Source: Silvanigrellales bacterium (lineage in GTDB: Bacteria > Bdellovibrionota_B > Oligoflexia > Silvanigrellales > Silvanigrellaceae). Taken from it: DNA of 36,827 bases. A program made the translations under genes and the position numbers. The DNA lies in NCBI GenBank assembly GCA_020247005.1, contig JADCJN010000194.1, positions 1 through 36,827 of the forward strand, written 5' to 3'. Under the pieces are notes generated by a model that was not told the origin of the DNA, made no database searches, and saw only the letters and a list, made by a program, of their open reading frames with translations. This document shows positions 1 through 7,346 of this stretch, one piece after another. How positions within the stretch are numbered: position 1 is the stretch's first letter; each line of letters begins with the position of its first letter.

Positions 1-271
1 AGACCCGGATGCCTTCCTGCCATGGAATTTCATGGCAAAGTTCGGCGAGGATCCACCCTCCGACGATGAGTTTCCTACGACAACCGCATAGGACTCCAAC
101 CGAGAAACTGGGACCTCACCCTCGTTCGATCCTTCGGCATTCGACTCCTCGCTGAGTGCGGAAGAAGCCTCTCTGCCTGCGGATCTCCGTGCTCTCATGG
201 AGTCGAGTTTTAAAAACTACAAGTCTGCCTTTGAGCAGTTTGGTTTTCCCGACGCCCCTTCACTCCCCTTG

Positions 272-307
272 CCTCCCGGAGGGCCCGTGCCTCCCGGAGG
301 GTCCGTG
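272..307 (+). repeat. 18-bp tandem repeat, two copies
   Basis: Two adjacent 18-base units, differing at one base, encode a Pro-Pro-Gly-Gly-Pro/Ser-Val motif in the proline-rich tail. They lie just upstream of the 27-bp repeat. Confidence 0.8.
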
Positions 308-359
308 CCTCCCCCCGGTGAGGATATGCCGCCCCTTCCACCGAGCGAATCGCCAGATG

Positions 360-430
360 GAATGGATCCCCCTCCGCCACCCGACGGAATGGATCCCCCT
401 CCGCCACCCGACGGAATGGATCCCCCTCCG
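360..430 (+). repeat. 27-bp tandem repeat, two full units and a 17-base partial unit
   Basis: Units at 360-386 and 387-413 are identical and a third partial unit spans 414-430. Each full unit encodes GMDPPPPPD. Exact identity suggests recent slippage expansion, so copy number may vary between strains. Confidence 0.9.
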
Positions 431-698
431 CCTCCGCCACCTGTTGAACCTTAGTTCACGGGCGGCCCACTGGAAGCGAACTCGCGCAAGGTTTTCACAG
501 TGGCAACGCGATGAGTCCGGCAAGGGTGTGAAGAATTCATTCTCTCTGAGAATGGGAACGCCTCATCGGTTTCCTTAAGTTCGAAGGACGGCGGTTGGAT
601 TGGGCCATCGTGCTCGAGCCCCTTTTGAGTCTTTTGCTCGTCTCCGGCTTCTGTGATAGGGAAACGCGTAACGTTTTCCGCAAGAGAGGTGACGAGAG

Positions 699-2777
699 AT
701 GCCATCCGGGCGCCTTTGGCGCGTCGCCCTTTTTTTCACGGTCGCGTTGGGTGCTGTGTGCGCATCCATAGCGTTTCTTTTTCCAACGTTTAGGGCCTTT
801 CTCGTTTCCTTTGGAAGCTCCCCCATTGCGAGCTCCACAGTCGCGCAGCCCGAACGCTCTGCAGAAGGAAACACTCCGGTTGTGGAATCCAGCGGCTTCG
901 AAAGCTGGCCCTTTCGGTCCGCGCGTGAAGGCCACTGGGTTTCCTACGACGTTTTTCATGAGTCGAAGGGCGTTGCGGCATCCGACGCAGGAACGTCTTC
1001 CGTTCAGCCTCCAGGACCAGCGCAAAACATTGAAGTCGTCAGCACGCTTCGCCTTCGTGCTTTCGTGCTGACGACGAAAGGACGCATTCTTGTTGTCCCT
1101 GCGTCGTTTGAAGCACACGTGCGCACGGGCGAGGGAAACACTCTTTTTCAGAAGAGCCCTTTGTCGGGAGGAGGGAAGTCGATTGCTCCTCTTGTTCCTG
1201 CGACCGTCCGCGGGGCACTCCGAGAAAATGGCCTTTTGGTTTTTGCCAAGCCCGAAAGCGAACTTGGGTTCGATGTGGGGCGGCCCCAGTTCCTGCAGGC
1301 CGAAGGTGCAAAAGAGACAAGCGCTCTCGTTGAGAATCTGCTTGTCGACGGTGCTCGGGCTCTCGCTTTGAAGTTTCCACGGATGCACCCCGTGGTTGGT
1401 GCCCAGCCGGGCTTTTCATTCGATGTGCGAGAAAGCGAAGAGGTCGGTGTGTCGCCCTCGGCGCCCGTGTCGGTGCGGTACGTTGTCGAAGCGCAGGGGG
1501 CAGACACGTGGAGCTTGAGCCGCACCTTGGAAAGCGCGGGTGTCGTTTCGGGCGGTCTGCGCTCGCGGGTGAGTGCGTCAGGCCGTCTTGAAGCTGCCCA
1601 TGTGCCTCTTCATGTGGTTTCGTTTGAAGGGGAACGGACGCACGTCCTGTGGCAGGAAGGGCACCCTCCTCTTGCAACGAATCATTACTCCTGGAAAGCG
1701 AACCGCATGGGCACAGGAGTGCTCAGCGACGCCTCTCTGCTTGAAGTGGAACTTCTGTTGCGGGAAGCGCTTGGTCGAACACAAGACTCGCGCCTTTCTT
1801 CCCGCGCTCCCAACCTTGAGCGTCAAATGCACAAGGAAACCTTGGGGAACGACACGCTGGCAACTTTGCTTTCCAAGCTCGACGACCTGACCCGTGGCGG
1901 GGAGCGGGCCGATGAGGCCGAGAAAACGGCGCTCTACCTGAAGCTTAAGGCGCTCTTGGTACTCGAGCCTTTGAGTGCCAAGGAACTTGGTGTGAGAGCA
2001 GCCGAAGCGGGCGCGGGTTCTTTAGAACTTCAGCTGCTCGCAGGAGCGCTTTCGAGCGCGGGAACACCTGAAGCTCAGGCGGCTCTTCGCGACGTTCACG
2101 CCGGCGCGCCCTCCGGATCTCAAAAGCGTCTCGAACTCGTCCCCATGCTTGGGATGGCAGAAGATCCCACGGCCGGAACACTGCTCTACTTGGAAGAGCT
2201 GTCTCGTGGAAAGCCCTCTGCGGAGTCGAAGAGTGCGCTTTTGTCGCTGGGAATCGCGGCTCACAAAGGGCAGGCGAGGGAAGGGGAGCTGTCTCGTCGC
2301 ATTGCTTTGAGTTTTCGCGAGCGGCTTCTGGCGGCGCGCACGAGCCAGGAAATCATCAACACGCTAGTAGCAGGAGGGAATTCCGGCGATCGCGCTTTTC
2401 TGCGCGCGGCGTCGACGTTCGTGGGGCATTCCGACCCATCCGTGCGTTCCAATGCCATTCTCGCTCTGCGTTTCGTTCCTTTCGAGGAATTTGAAGCGGA
2501 GTATGAACGAGCTCTTTCCGATCGTGAGGAACGCGTTCGTGAAAGCGCGCTCCTCGCTTTGAAACAACAGGGGGCGAGGCCAAGCCTGGCGCGCTTTCTG
2601 ATGAAGGCATTTCCTCTCCAGGTTTCGTCGCGCCTGCGCGTCGGGATGCTGAATCTCCTCTGGTCTTCCCGAAAGGTGAATCCGGAGGTGCAGAAGTTCG
2701 TGCAAGAGGTGGCGTCCGACCCCACACTTGCAGATGTCCAACGGCTCGCCTCGCGCCTCCTCTCGGAAGGGATGTGA
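699..2777 (+). CDS. membrane-anchored HEAT-repeat protein, possibly vitellogenin-N-like
   Basis: A 692-residue protein. Residues 8-32 form a hydrophobic N-terminal segment (signal anchor or signal peptide). Residues about 75-350 alternate in a beta-rich pattern (for example GRILVVPASFEAHV). Residues about 380-690 are helical with HEAT-type repeats; clear examples are DPSVRSNAILALRFV and EERVRESALLALKQQG. This order, a beta-rich N-terminus followed by a helical superhelix, is the architecture of the lipid-transfer N-terminal region of vitellogenin and MTP-type proteins; that comparison is inference from layout. The start is supported by GAGGTG 7-8 bases upstream of the ATG. A second exported protein follows 33 bases later on the same strand, suggesting an operon and a joint function in the periplasm. 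Confidence 0.75.
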   Translation: MPSGRLWRVALFFTVALGAVCASIAFLFPTFRAFLVSFGSSPIASSTVAQPERSAEGNTPVVESSGFESWPFRSAREGHWVSYDVFHESKGVAASDAGTSSVQPPGPAQNIEVVSTLRLRAFVLTTKGRILVVPASFEAHVRTGEGNTLFQKSPLSGGGKSIAPLVPATVRGALRENGLLVFAKPESELGFDVGRPQFLQAEGAKETSALVENLLVDGARALALKFPRMHPVVGAQPGFSFDVRESEEVGVSPSAPVSVRYVVEAQGADTWSLSRTLESAGVVSGGLRSRVSASGRLEAAHVPLHVVSFEGERTHVLWQEGHPPLATNHYSWKANRMGTGVLSDASLLEVELLLREALGRTQDSRLSSRAPNLERQMHKETLGNDTLATLLSKLDDLTRGGERADEAEKTALYLKLKALLVLEPLSAKELGVRAAEAGAGSLELQLLAGALSSAGTPEAQAALRDVHAGAPSGSQKRLELVPMLGMAEDPTAGTLLYLEELSRGKPSAESKSALLSLGIAAHKGQAREGELSRRIALSFRERLLAARTSQEIINTLVAGGNSGDRAFLRAASTFVGHSDPSVRSNAILALRFVPFEEFEAEYERALSDREERVRESALLALKQQGARPSLARFLMKAFPLQVSSRLRVGMLNLLWSSRKVNPEVQKFVQEVASDPTLADVQRLASRLLSEGM

Positions 2778-2810
2778 CGCAAGGCCCATAGACCTTCAGG
2801 AGTGACTCTC

Positions 2811-3860
2811 ATGTTCCTTCGTGCACGCTCTCCGTCCCCCGCTGTGCGTTTTGCTTGGCTCTCTGCCTTCGCTGTTCTTGCAGGTTCTGCCTGTTCGAAT
2901 GGATATGCGGAGTCAACGCTGTTGTCTGCTGCCGACCAAGCTGTGGAGTCGACAGCGGCATCGCACGATGTCGCCCGCGTTTTGCAGCGCGGAGGCGAAT
3001 GGGTTGCCGGCGCCCAAGAAAAATGTTTTCCCCATTCCTGGAAGGGTGGCGACGCTGCTCGTTTCGCGGTGGCCGTAGAGTCGGAGTTGTGCCTGCGCGC
3101 TCGCATGGGCGAAGGCCTGCCCTTGGCCGACATGCGCACCGAAATTGCAGCACAGAGTGTGGGCAATGCAACGCTCCTGGAAAGTGAGTTGAATCTTTTC
3201 GCAGCGCGCGCAGGCGCCTGGCTGCCCGTGACGGGCAGCCCCACGGCGGAGGCAGAAGTCCTTGTTCTTGGTTACCAAGTGTGGACCGATTCCATTTCCG
3301 CGCCTGAACTCGAATTCACCCGAGACTTCACGCTGCTCAATTTCGACAAGGCGGTGTCGGCGCCATTCAACATTGGTCCTGTTCCCGCAACCGTCAGTGC
3401 GGGCGTGCGCGCACGTCTCGATGCGCGCGTTTCAGGAACCCTTGCGCTGGTGAATGCGCGCGGGAACCTGACGCCCAAACTCGCCAGTGGCGGTTACGCG
3501 CAAGTGGCCGTGGACGCCATGATTGCGCGCGGTGGCGTGGAAGGGGCGCTTGAACTTCTGAACGACACCGTTCACCTCGACGGCAAGGTAGGGCTTGGTG
3601 TCGACGTCACTCAAAACCCTCCTCAGGTTTTCTTCGCGGGGGAGGCCCTGGGCACAAACCAGCTTGCGGCCCTTTCAGGAGCCATTCGCATGTTCGCCGA
3701 AACTGCCGGCGACGGCCGCATGTTCGAGCGTGAATTCTTCCGATGGGAAGGCATTCGTCAAGACACAGAACTCTTCCGCAAGACGTTCGCTCCTCGGCCC
3801 TTGTTCCGCGCGCAAGAGTCGTCTGTCGCCGAAAACGTTGGTGAGGTTGCGACGCGCTGA
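2811..3860 (+). CDS. exported protein of unknown function, partner of the HEAT protein
   Basis: A 349-residue protein with an N-terminal hydrophobic segment ending in LAGSACSNG. The cysteine could be lipidated, but the -3 residue is not typical of a lipobox, so signal peptidase I cleavage is as likely. The mature part has many alternating Val/Ala/Gly stretches typical of beta-sheet (FNIGPVPATVSAGVRARLDA, VGLGVDV) and no catalytic motif I recognise. The ATG at 2811 is chosen because AGGAG lies 8 bases upstream; an in-frame GTG at 2802 overlaps that ribosome site. It follows the HEAT-repeat gene closely and is probably co-transcribed. The 3' end lies 8 bp from the end of the convergent lysozyme gene. 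Confidence 0.7.
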   Translation: MFLRARSPSPAVRFAWLSAFAVLAGSACSNGYAESTLLSAADQAVESTAASHDVARVLQRGGEWVAGAQEKCFPHSWKGGDAARFAVAVESELCLRARMGEGLPLADMRTEIAAQSVGNATLLESELNLFAARAGAWLPVTGSPTAEAEVLVLGYQVWTDSISAPELEFTRDFTLLNFDKAVSAPFNIGPVPATVSAGVRARLDARVSGTLALVNARGNLTPKLASGGYAQVAVDAMIARGGVEGALELLNDTVHLDGKVGLGVDVTQNPPQVFFAGEALGTNQLAALSGAIRMFAETAGDGRMFEREFFRWEGIRQDTELFRKTFAPRPLFRAQESSVAENVGEVATR

Positions 3861-3868
3861 GCGTTCCT

Positions 3869-4591
3869 TCACTTCACGACGGAAACGTCGACGAAGCCTC
3901 GCGTTTGGATTTTGCCCTGCCAGTCGACGCACGTGCCGCTCGGAATTGAGACGTCGTGCATGTCGCCGTAAGTGTCGATGATGGTGACGGGCGTGCCCAC
4001 GGGGAGGTCGGAGCAGAAAGCCGATTGCTTCGAAAGGCCCGAGTAGAGCTTGTTTGGCGAACGGGTTATTTTCTTCGTGCCGCCGCCAGGCCCTGAGCTT
4101 CCCGGTGCGGGGTTCGAGTTGCATTCGCTGCGGTTGTATTGGTAGCCGTACCACGCGTTGTAACCTTGTTCGCGGTACACGCGCAGTGCGCAGTTTGCGT
4201 TCACACCAGGGTCGAGAAGGTCGCCGCCAGAGACGCCACAGGCGTCGCCCCAATAGTAAGTGTTGATTTGGAAAAGGCCGTAGTCGACCGTTCCATTGGT
4301 GTTCGTGTTCGTAGCGCCGGTGTAATAGGAGCTTTCATACTTCGCAATGCAAACCATGACGCCAATGGCGCTTTCGGGGAATCCCGCATTCCGAAGGTAA
4401 TAGGCAACTTCGCTTGGTGAAAGCCGCGTGCCGCCGAGGTCTTCGCGCGCGTCGGTGCTCTTGGCATTGAGGAACTTTGCGTAGGAGTCATTCGCCGTTT
4501 TGTGTGTGGGGCCTCCGCATGCTGCCAGCAACGAGAGTGTGGCAAAAATCGCAAGTGAAGAGCAACCGCGCACAGCGTGCATTTTTATCAT
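3869..4591 (-). CDS. C-type lysozyme (GH22-like) lipoprotein
   Basis: A 240-residue protein. The signal peptide ends in lipobox LLAAC (Cys25), so it is probably anchored to a membrane by lipid. Residues about 55-160 match animal C-type lysozyme in order: CIAKYESSY with Glu86 at the position of hen Glu35, TNTNGTVDYGLFQIN with Asp103 at the position of hen Asp52, then ANCALRVY and NAWYGY. Cys81/Cys157 and Cys118/Cys134 fit two of the four lysozyme disulfides; the N/C-terminal pair is absent. Residues about 175-240 form a separate small domain, perhaps SH3-like, for wall binding (inference). Both catalytic acids are present, so muramidase activity on peptidoglycan is expected. The ATG at 4591 has AGGAG 7 bases upstream; a TTG lies one codon earlier. 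The gene stands alone after an AT-rich 5' region. Confidence 0.9.
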   Translation of the reverse strand: MIKMHAVRGCSSLAIFATLSLLAACGGPTHKTANDSYAKFLNAKSTDAREDLGGTRLSPSEVAYYLRNAGFPESAIGVMVCIAKYESSYYTGATNTNTNGTVDYGLFQINTYYWGDACGVSGGDLLDPGVNANCALRVYREQGYNAWYGYQYNRSECNSNPAPGSSGPGGGTKKITRSPNKLYSGLSKQSAFCSDLPVGTPVTIIDTYGDMHDVSIPSGTCVDWQGKIQTRGFVDVSVVK

Positions 4592-4688
4592 CAAGGGTCT
4601 CCTTTGAAAAATAGAAAAAGATATCGATTCGTCTCAATGAAAAAGACGTCTCGAATGATGGGAACTCTGATGGGCTGGGAATACGGTT

Positions 4689-4724
4689 TTCTCCGACGTG
4701 CGCAGTTGAGTCAACGTCGGAGAA
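4689..4724. promoter_or_regulatory. inverted repeat in the lysozyme 5' region (11-bp arms, 14-nt spacer)
   Basis: TTCTCCGACGT at 4689-4699 and its exact complement at 4714-4724 flank 14 bases. The spacer and right arm also contain an overlapping small palindrome, GTTGAGTCAAC. It lies about 100 bases upstream of the lysozyme ATG. No T-run follows on the lysozyme strand, so an operator or leader structure is more likely than a terminator. Confidence 0.5.
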
Positions 4725-4895
4725 CTGACTCATGAACGAAAGTCTGTTTATTTAAGTTCCAAAAAAATCTCTATTTAAAAGGTTTTTCTATTTCTATTTG
4801 TTACTTTAATTATTGTTGGTTGATATTTCGGATTCGAGAATTGCAGCCAACTTCACAGCTTGACACACGTCGAGAGATCGCTATGGCAGACGCAA

Positions 4896-4924
4896 ATGAG
4901 GCGCTTCAAAATGAAGCGCCGCAT
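4896..4924. terminator. hairpin with 12-bp stem (one mismatch) and 5-nt loop
   Basis: GGCGCTTC at 4900-4907 and GAAGCGCC at 4913-4920 form a perfect 8-bp stem around AAAAT, extended by three more pairs after one mismatch. It could end transcripts coming from the HIT/YceI operon on the minus strand, but neither strand has a clear T-run next to it. Confidence 0.35.
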
Positions 4925-4953
4925 GACTTGGTCTTTTGTGTCAGGCTTTTATG

Positions 4954-5091
4954 AAATGTATTTAATACATTATAAAAAGACGAAAAATAATTCGTTCAGG
5001 TGAGAATACAAAAGAAAGAAGGAAGAAAAGACGGGTGCTCTTCTCGTGTGCGGGTTCTAGTGATGTTCTTTATAATGTATTAAATACATTT
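4954..5091. repeat. 138-bp element bounded by perfect 23-bp inverted repeats
   Basis: The 23 bases at 4954-4976 are the exact reverse complement of 5069-5091. Inside each arm is a palindrome, AATGTATT-N-AATACATT, at 4955-4971 and 5074-5090. The 92 bases between the arms show no gene. Either this is a small non-autonomous mobile element (MITE-like), or the palindromes are a pair of operator sites for a dimeric regulator. No clear target-site duplication is visible. Confidence 0.6.
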
Positions 5092-5114
5092 TAAGGATTT
5101 CAGGCCTGTTGGAC

Positions 5115-5459
5115 TTAACCCGGAGGCCAGTCGAGAGCTCGTCCGCCGAGGACATGCGCATGAAGATAGTCCACGGTCTGGCCGCCGTCTTTGCCATTGT
5201 TCAAGACAATTCGAAAGCCGGTTTTTTGGATACCGAGCAATTGAGCGACGTTCCTTGCGGCCAAAAGAACGCGTCCGAGAGCCTCGCCATGCGAGTCGTC
5301 GGCTTCGCCCACATTTTGGATCCGAGTTTTTGGAATCACGAGAACATGCACCGGGGCTTGGGGAGCGATGTCGTGGAAGGCCAAAGTGGCGTCGTCTTCA
5401 TAAACCTTTTTGCACGGAATTTCGCCTCTCAAAATAGCGTCGAAGAGGGTTTCTTTCAT
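5115..5459 (-). CDS. HIT-family purine nucleoside phosphoramidase (HinT-like)
   Basis: A 114-residue cytoplasmic protein of normal HinT length. It has the N-terminal FDAILRGEIPCKKVYEDD motif, HVLVIPKT in the middle and the C-terminal HIT region DYLHAHVLGGR followed by DWPPG. The nucleophilic middle histidine (His100) and the third (His102) are present, but the first HIT-motif histidine is Tyr98. The family hydrolyses AMP-lysine or AMP-amide bonds, for instance after aminoacyl-tRNA synthetase side reactions. The start ATG overlaps the stop of the upstream YceI gene by 4 bp (ATGA), so the two are translationally coupled. Confidence 0.9.
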   Translation of the reverse strand: MKETLFDAILRGEIPCKKVYEDDATLAFHDIAPQAPVHVLVIPKTRIQNVGEADDSHGEALGRVLLAARNVAQLLGIQKTGFRIVLNNGKDGGQTVDYLHAHVLGGRALDWPPG

Positions 5460-6163
5460 TTTGTCCTCGCTTTGAATGACACATAGATGTGAAACGGGTC
5501 GGCGTTCCTCACGGCTCCAAACAGAGCCGAATAGGCCTTGATGCCGAACTCCGAGAACGCAAAGGCCCCGACGCTTTCCACGGTGAGTTCTTTTGAGGCC
5601 ATGGTCACATTCGCGGGCAATCGTTTCTCAACGGTTTTGCCCTTCACCGTGATTTTCACAGTGGCCGTATGAGAAAACTCTCTGCCTTGGAAGGTGTTGC
5701 CTTCTTTTTTAAGGTGGGTGACTTCAGCAAGAATTTCTGGATATTTTGCGGCATCGAGTTGAGACGCATCCAACGCGTTTTCTTTGATCTTCGCTCTGTC
5801 GCCTTCTGAGAGGGGCGAAAAGGGTTCGGCCTTCACTCCCGCTGCCTTCAACGCCGCAAAGTGCTTCGTTTGGGTCTCTGGCGCATCGAACGTCAAAGAG
5901 GAGGCGTTCACCACGAAGCGAAAGACCCCTTTTTCGGGTTCGCCCTCGGGCGCCAAAAGAACCACCTTGTAGTCTTGCGCGGCAATGAGATGGTCGTGGG
6001 CAAAGCCCGATGCGACGCCTTCTTTTTTTGTGATCACGAGGAAAGCCGCGCTCGAGGGCTCAAGTTCATAAGGCGTGGCAACGTCGGCGGCAAATGCAGG
6101 CGAAAAGCCAAAAGAAATGCCAAAAGAAACAGTGGCGACCTGTGCGAGGGAACGCATGAGCAT
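5456..6163 (-). CDS. YceI-family periplasmic lipid-binding protein
   Basis: A 235-residue protein with a clear signal peptide cleaved after AFA (about residue 24). The mature part has the YceI lipocalin-like pattern: YELEPSSAAFLVITKK and FAHDHLIAAQDY at the start, TKHFAALKAAGVKAEPFSPL in the middle, KYPEILAEVTHLKKEGNTF, and the closing GIKAYSALFGAVRNADPFHI. Members bind isoprenoid or other long-chain lipids in the periplasm; the ligand here is unknown. The ATG at 6163 is chosen because AAGGAA lies 7 bases upstream and the signal peptide begins there, although the frame is open further upstream. It is coupled to the HIT gene by an ATGA overlap. Confidence 0.85.
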   Translation of the reverse strand: MLMRSLAQVATVSFGISFGFSPAFAADVATPYELEPSSAAFLVITKKEGVASGFAHDHLIAAQDYKVVLLAPEGEPEKGVFRFVVNASSLTFDAPETQTKHFAALKAAGVKAEPFSPLSEGDRAKIKENALDASQLDAAKYPEILAEVTHLKKEGNTFQGREFSHTATVKITVKGKTVEKRLPANVTMASKELTVESVGAFAFSEFGIKAYSALFGAVRNADPFHIYVSFKARTK

Positions 6164-6265
6164 GGTGGGATTTCCTTTCCGGAGGAAGAATGCCCCAACA
6201 CGGAAAGGACACGAGCTCGGGTTCGCGCGGGGATTCACCTTTTCAACCCTCAAAAAAGGTCTGCG

Positions 6266-6754
6266 TTAGGTGAAGATGAAAATCGCGACGACCAAGACGA
6301 CAAAGGCTGCCGCAAACCAAATAAGCCCCGAACCCAAGCCCGTCGGACGCGCCGGTCGGGATTCCCCACTGTGCCCCGATTCTTCGGCCTTGTCATGGGC
6401 ACCAGGGCCTGTGTCAGGAGACTCCGCTTCTGGAGAGGCCGCGCTGAGGGGGGCGTTTTCTGTGGATGTGCCCGTCGACGTTGCCGACTCAGGTGCTGCG
6501 GGCTTGGTGTCTGATTCTTCTTCTTCGAGCACCGCTTGGGGCCCAGCCTCGGGTGTGTTTCCTTTTTCCTGGCTGCTCTTCGAATCGGGCGCTTTGTCCG
6601 CTTCTTCTTCCACTTCCGGAGGCGGGAGTTCCAAGACTTGAGCCAGACTTCTGTTCGAAGGCGCGACAAGAAACAAGCCCAGGGTGGCTGCAACAAGTGG
6701 GACGTCTTTTCGAGCCCGGGCAACGAGGCGGTACGACAGCGGATGGGTCTTCAA
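6266..6754 (-). CDS. small membrane protein with acidic low-complexity middle
   Basis: A 162-residue protein of unknown function. Residues about 17-37 are hydrophobic and end in a possible signal peptidase site (SLAQ). Residues 45-140 are low-complexity, rich in Glu, Ser, Pro, Ala and Thr. The last 20 residues (LIWFAAAFVVLVVAIFIFT) form a C-terminal transmembrane segment. This resembles a tail-anchored periplasmic spacer protein. No ATG fits; the start is a TTG with an AGGGGA-like ribosome site just upstream, which lowers confidence in the exact start. It lies between the YceI gene and a second unknown gene on the same strand. Confidence 0.6.
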   Translation of the reverse strand: MKTHPLSYRLVARARKDVPLVAATLGLFLVAPSNRSLAQVLELPPPEVEEEADKAPDSKSSQEKGNTPEAGPQAVLEEEESDTKPAAPESATSTGTSTENAPLSAASPEAESPDTGPGAHDKAEESGHSGESRPARPTGLGSGLIWFAAAFVVLVVAIFIFT

Positions 6755-6870
6755 GAGGCTTCCCCTTCACGGCGGACACTGAAGTGTCGTTCCGTCATGT
6801 TACCTCAAAGGGTTCCGAGGGTTCAAAGACAGGGGAGTCCTCGCCTCGTGCCCGTTTGACGGAACAAACC

Positions 6871-7332
6871 TCAGGGGGTTCTCCGGGGGGCTCGGGAACC
6901 CCCCGCCAGAAACCGAGGCCAGACGCTTGTCAGGAGCACTTGCCAAGCGTCGTTGTCTGCCGGAGTGAGAGCGGCCACATGGGTAAAACGAAGCCGCACA
7001 GACGTCGGCGTTGCCTCGTGTTCGGCAACCACAGACTTTCCCAAGCCTGAGCTTGGGCCAAAGACGGAGGTGAGAGTCGGCGACACGTCCGTATACAGTC
7101 GAACGGGCTCTTCCGAAGTCGGGCCATAGATGCAAATTTCCGAACGCACGAGGCCACGCGGATTTTCCACGAGCGATTCGAGGAAGGACGCGACGTCGTC
7201 GGCGGAATCGGTTCCTTCCAACGCCACTTCGAGTGTGAGCGCTTGGGAAGCGTACGCGCACACGCGGGACTCAAGGCCATACGAGAATGAGCCATACAGA
7301 AACCAGACGTCGACGGAGTATTCCGAAAGCAT
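6871..7332 (-). CDS. hypothetical protein downstream of the ABC1 kinase
   Basis: A 153-residue protein with no signal peptide. Alternating hydrophobic stretches (LTLEVALEG, SEICIYGPT, SVRLRFTHVAAL) suggest a small alpha/beta or beta-barrel fold. The C-terminal pattern is faintly PilZ-like, but the RxxxR motif is missing, so I make no functional call. It begins 14 bp after the ABC1 kinase stop on the same strand and is probably co-transcribed. The ATG at 7332 has AAGG about 10 bases upstream, a weak ribosome site. Confidence 0.6.
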   Translation of the reverse strand: MLSEYSVDVWFLYGSFSYGLESRVCAYASQALTLEVALEGTDSADDVASFLESLVENPRGLVRSEICIYGPTSEEPVRLYTDVSPTLTSVFGPSSGLGKSVVAEHEATPTSVRLRFTHVAALTPADNDAWQVLLTSVWPRFLAGGSRAPRRTP

Positions 7333-7346
7333 GTGCGCGAAGGACC

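Larger units (their letters stand above)
2..454 (+). pseudogene. 3' part of a proline-rich protein gene, frame interrupted by TAG
   Basis: One reading frame runs from the window edge to a TAG at 452-454 and is broken only by a TAG at 89-91. The part before 89 ends in an acidic, Pro/Ser-rich segment. The part after it continues in the same style (Ser/Asp/Pro-rich, then SSFKNYKSAFEQFGFP, then a poly-proline tail). The first ATG after the stop (197) has no Shine-Dalgarno sequence, so an independent 85-residue gene is unlikely. The C-terminus is made of short repeats, including GMDPPPPPD units. Function unknown; proline-rich tails are common in surface or periplasm-spanning proteins. Alternatives are that the gene truly ends at 91 and the rest is decayed sequence, or that the TAG is a sequencing error. 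Confidence 0.5.
4592..5114. other. AT-rich intergenic region between lysozyme and HIT genes
   Basis: This 523-bp stretch has no convincing gene and is visibly more AT-rich than its surroundings, notably at 4740-4830 and 4940-5095. It holds the 5' leader of the lysozyme gene, a hairpin at 4689-4724, a GC-rich hairpin at 4896-4924 and the inverted-repeat element at 4954-5091. The low GC may mean that the lysozyme gene and its leader were acquired by transfer. Confidence 0.7.

Noticed and set aside
537..1388. 283-codon minus-strand frame over the HEAT gene 5' end
   Set aside because: Arg/Ser/Lys-rich composition typical of a shadow frame; the plus-strand gene has a ribosome site and coherent domains.
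4883..4954. A 23-codon ORF upstream of the lysozyme gene
   Set aside because: No ribosome site, and it runs through a hairpin.
4954..5091. CRISPR or toxin-antitoxin locus in the AT-rich region
   Set aside because: Only two inverted, not direct, repeats and no paired small genes.
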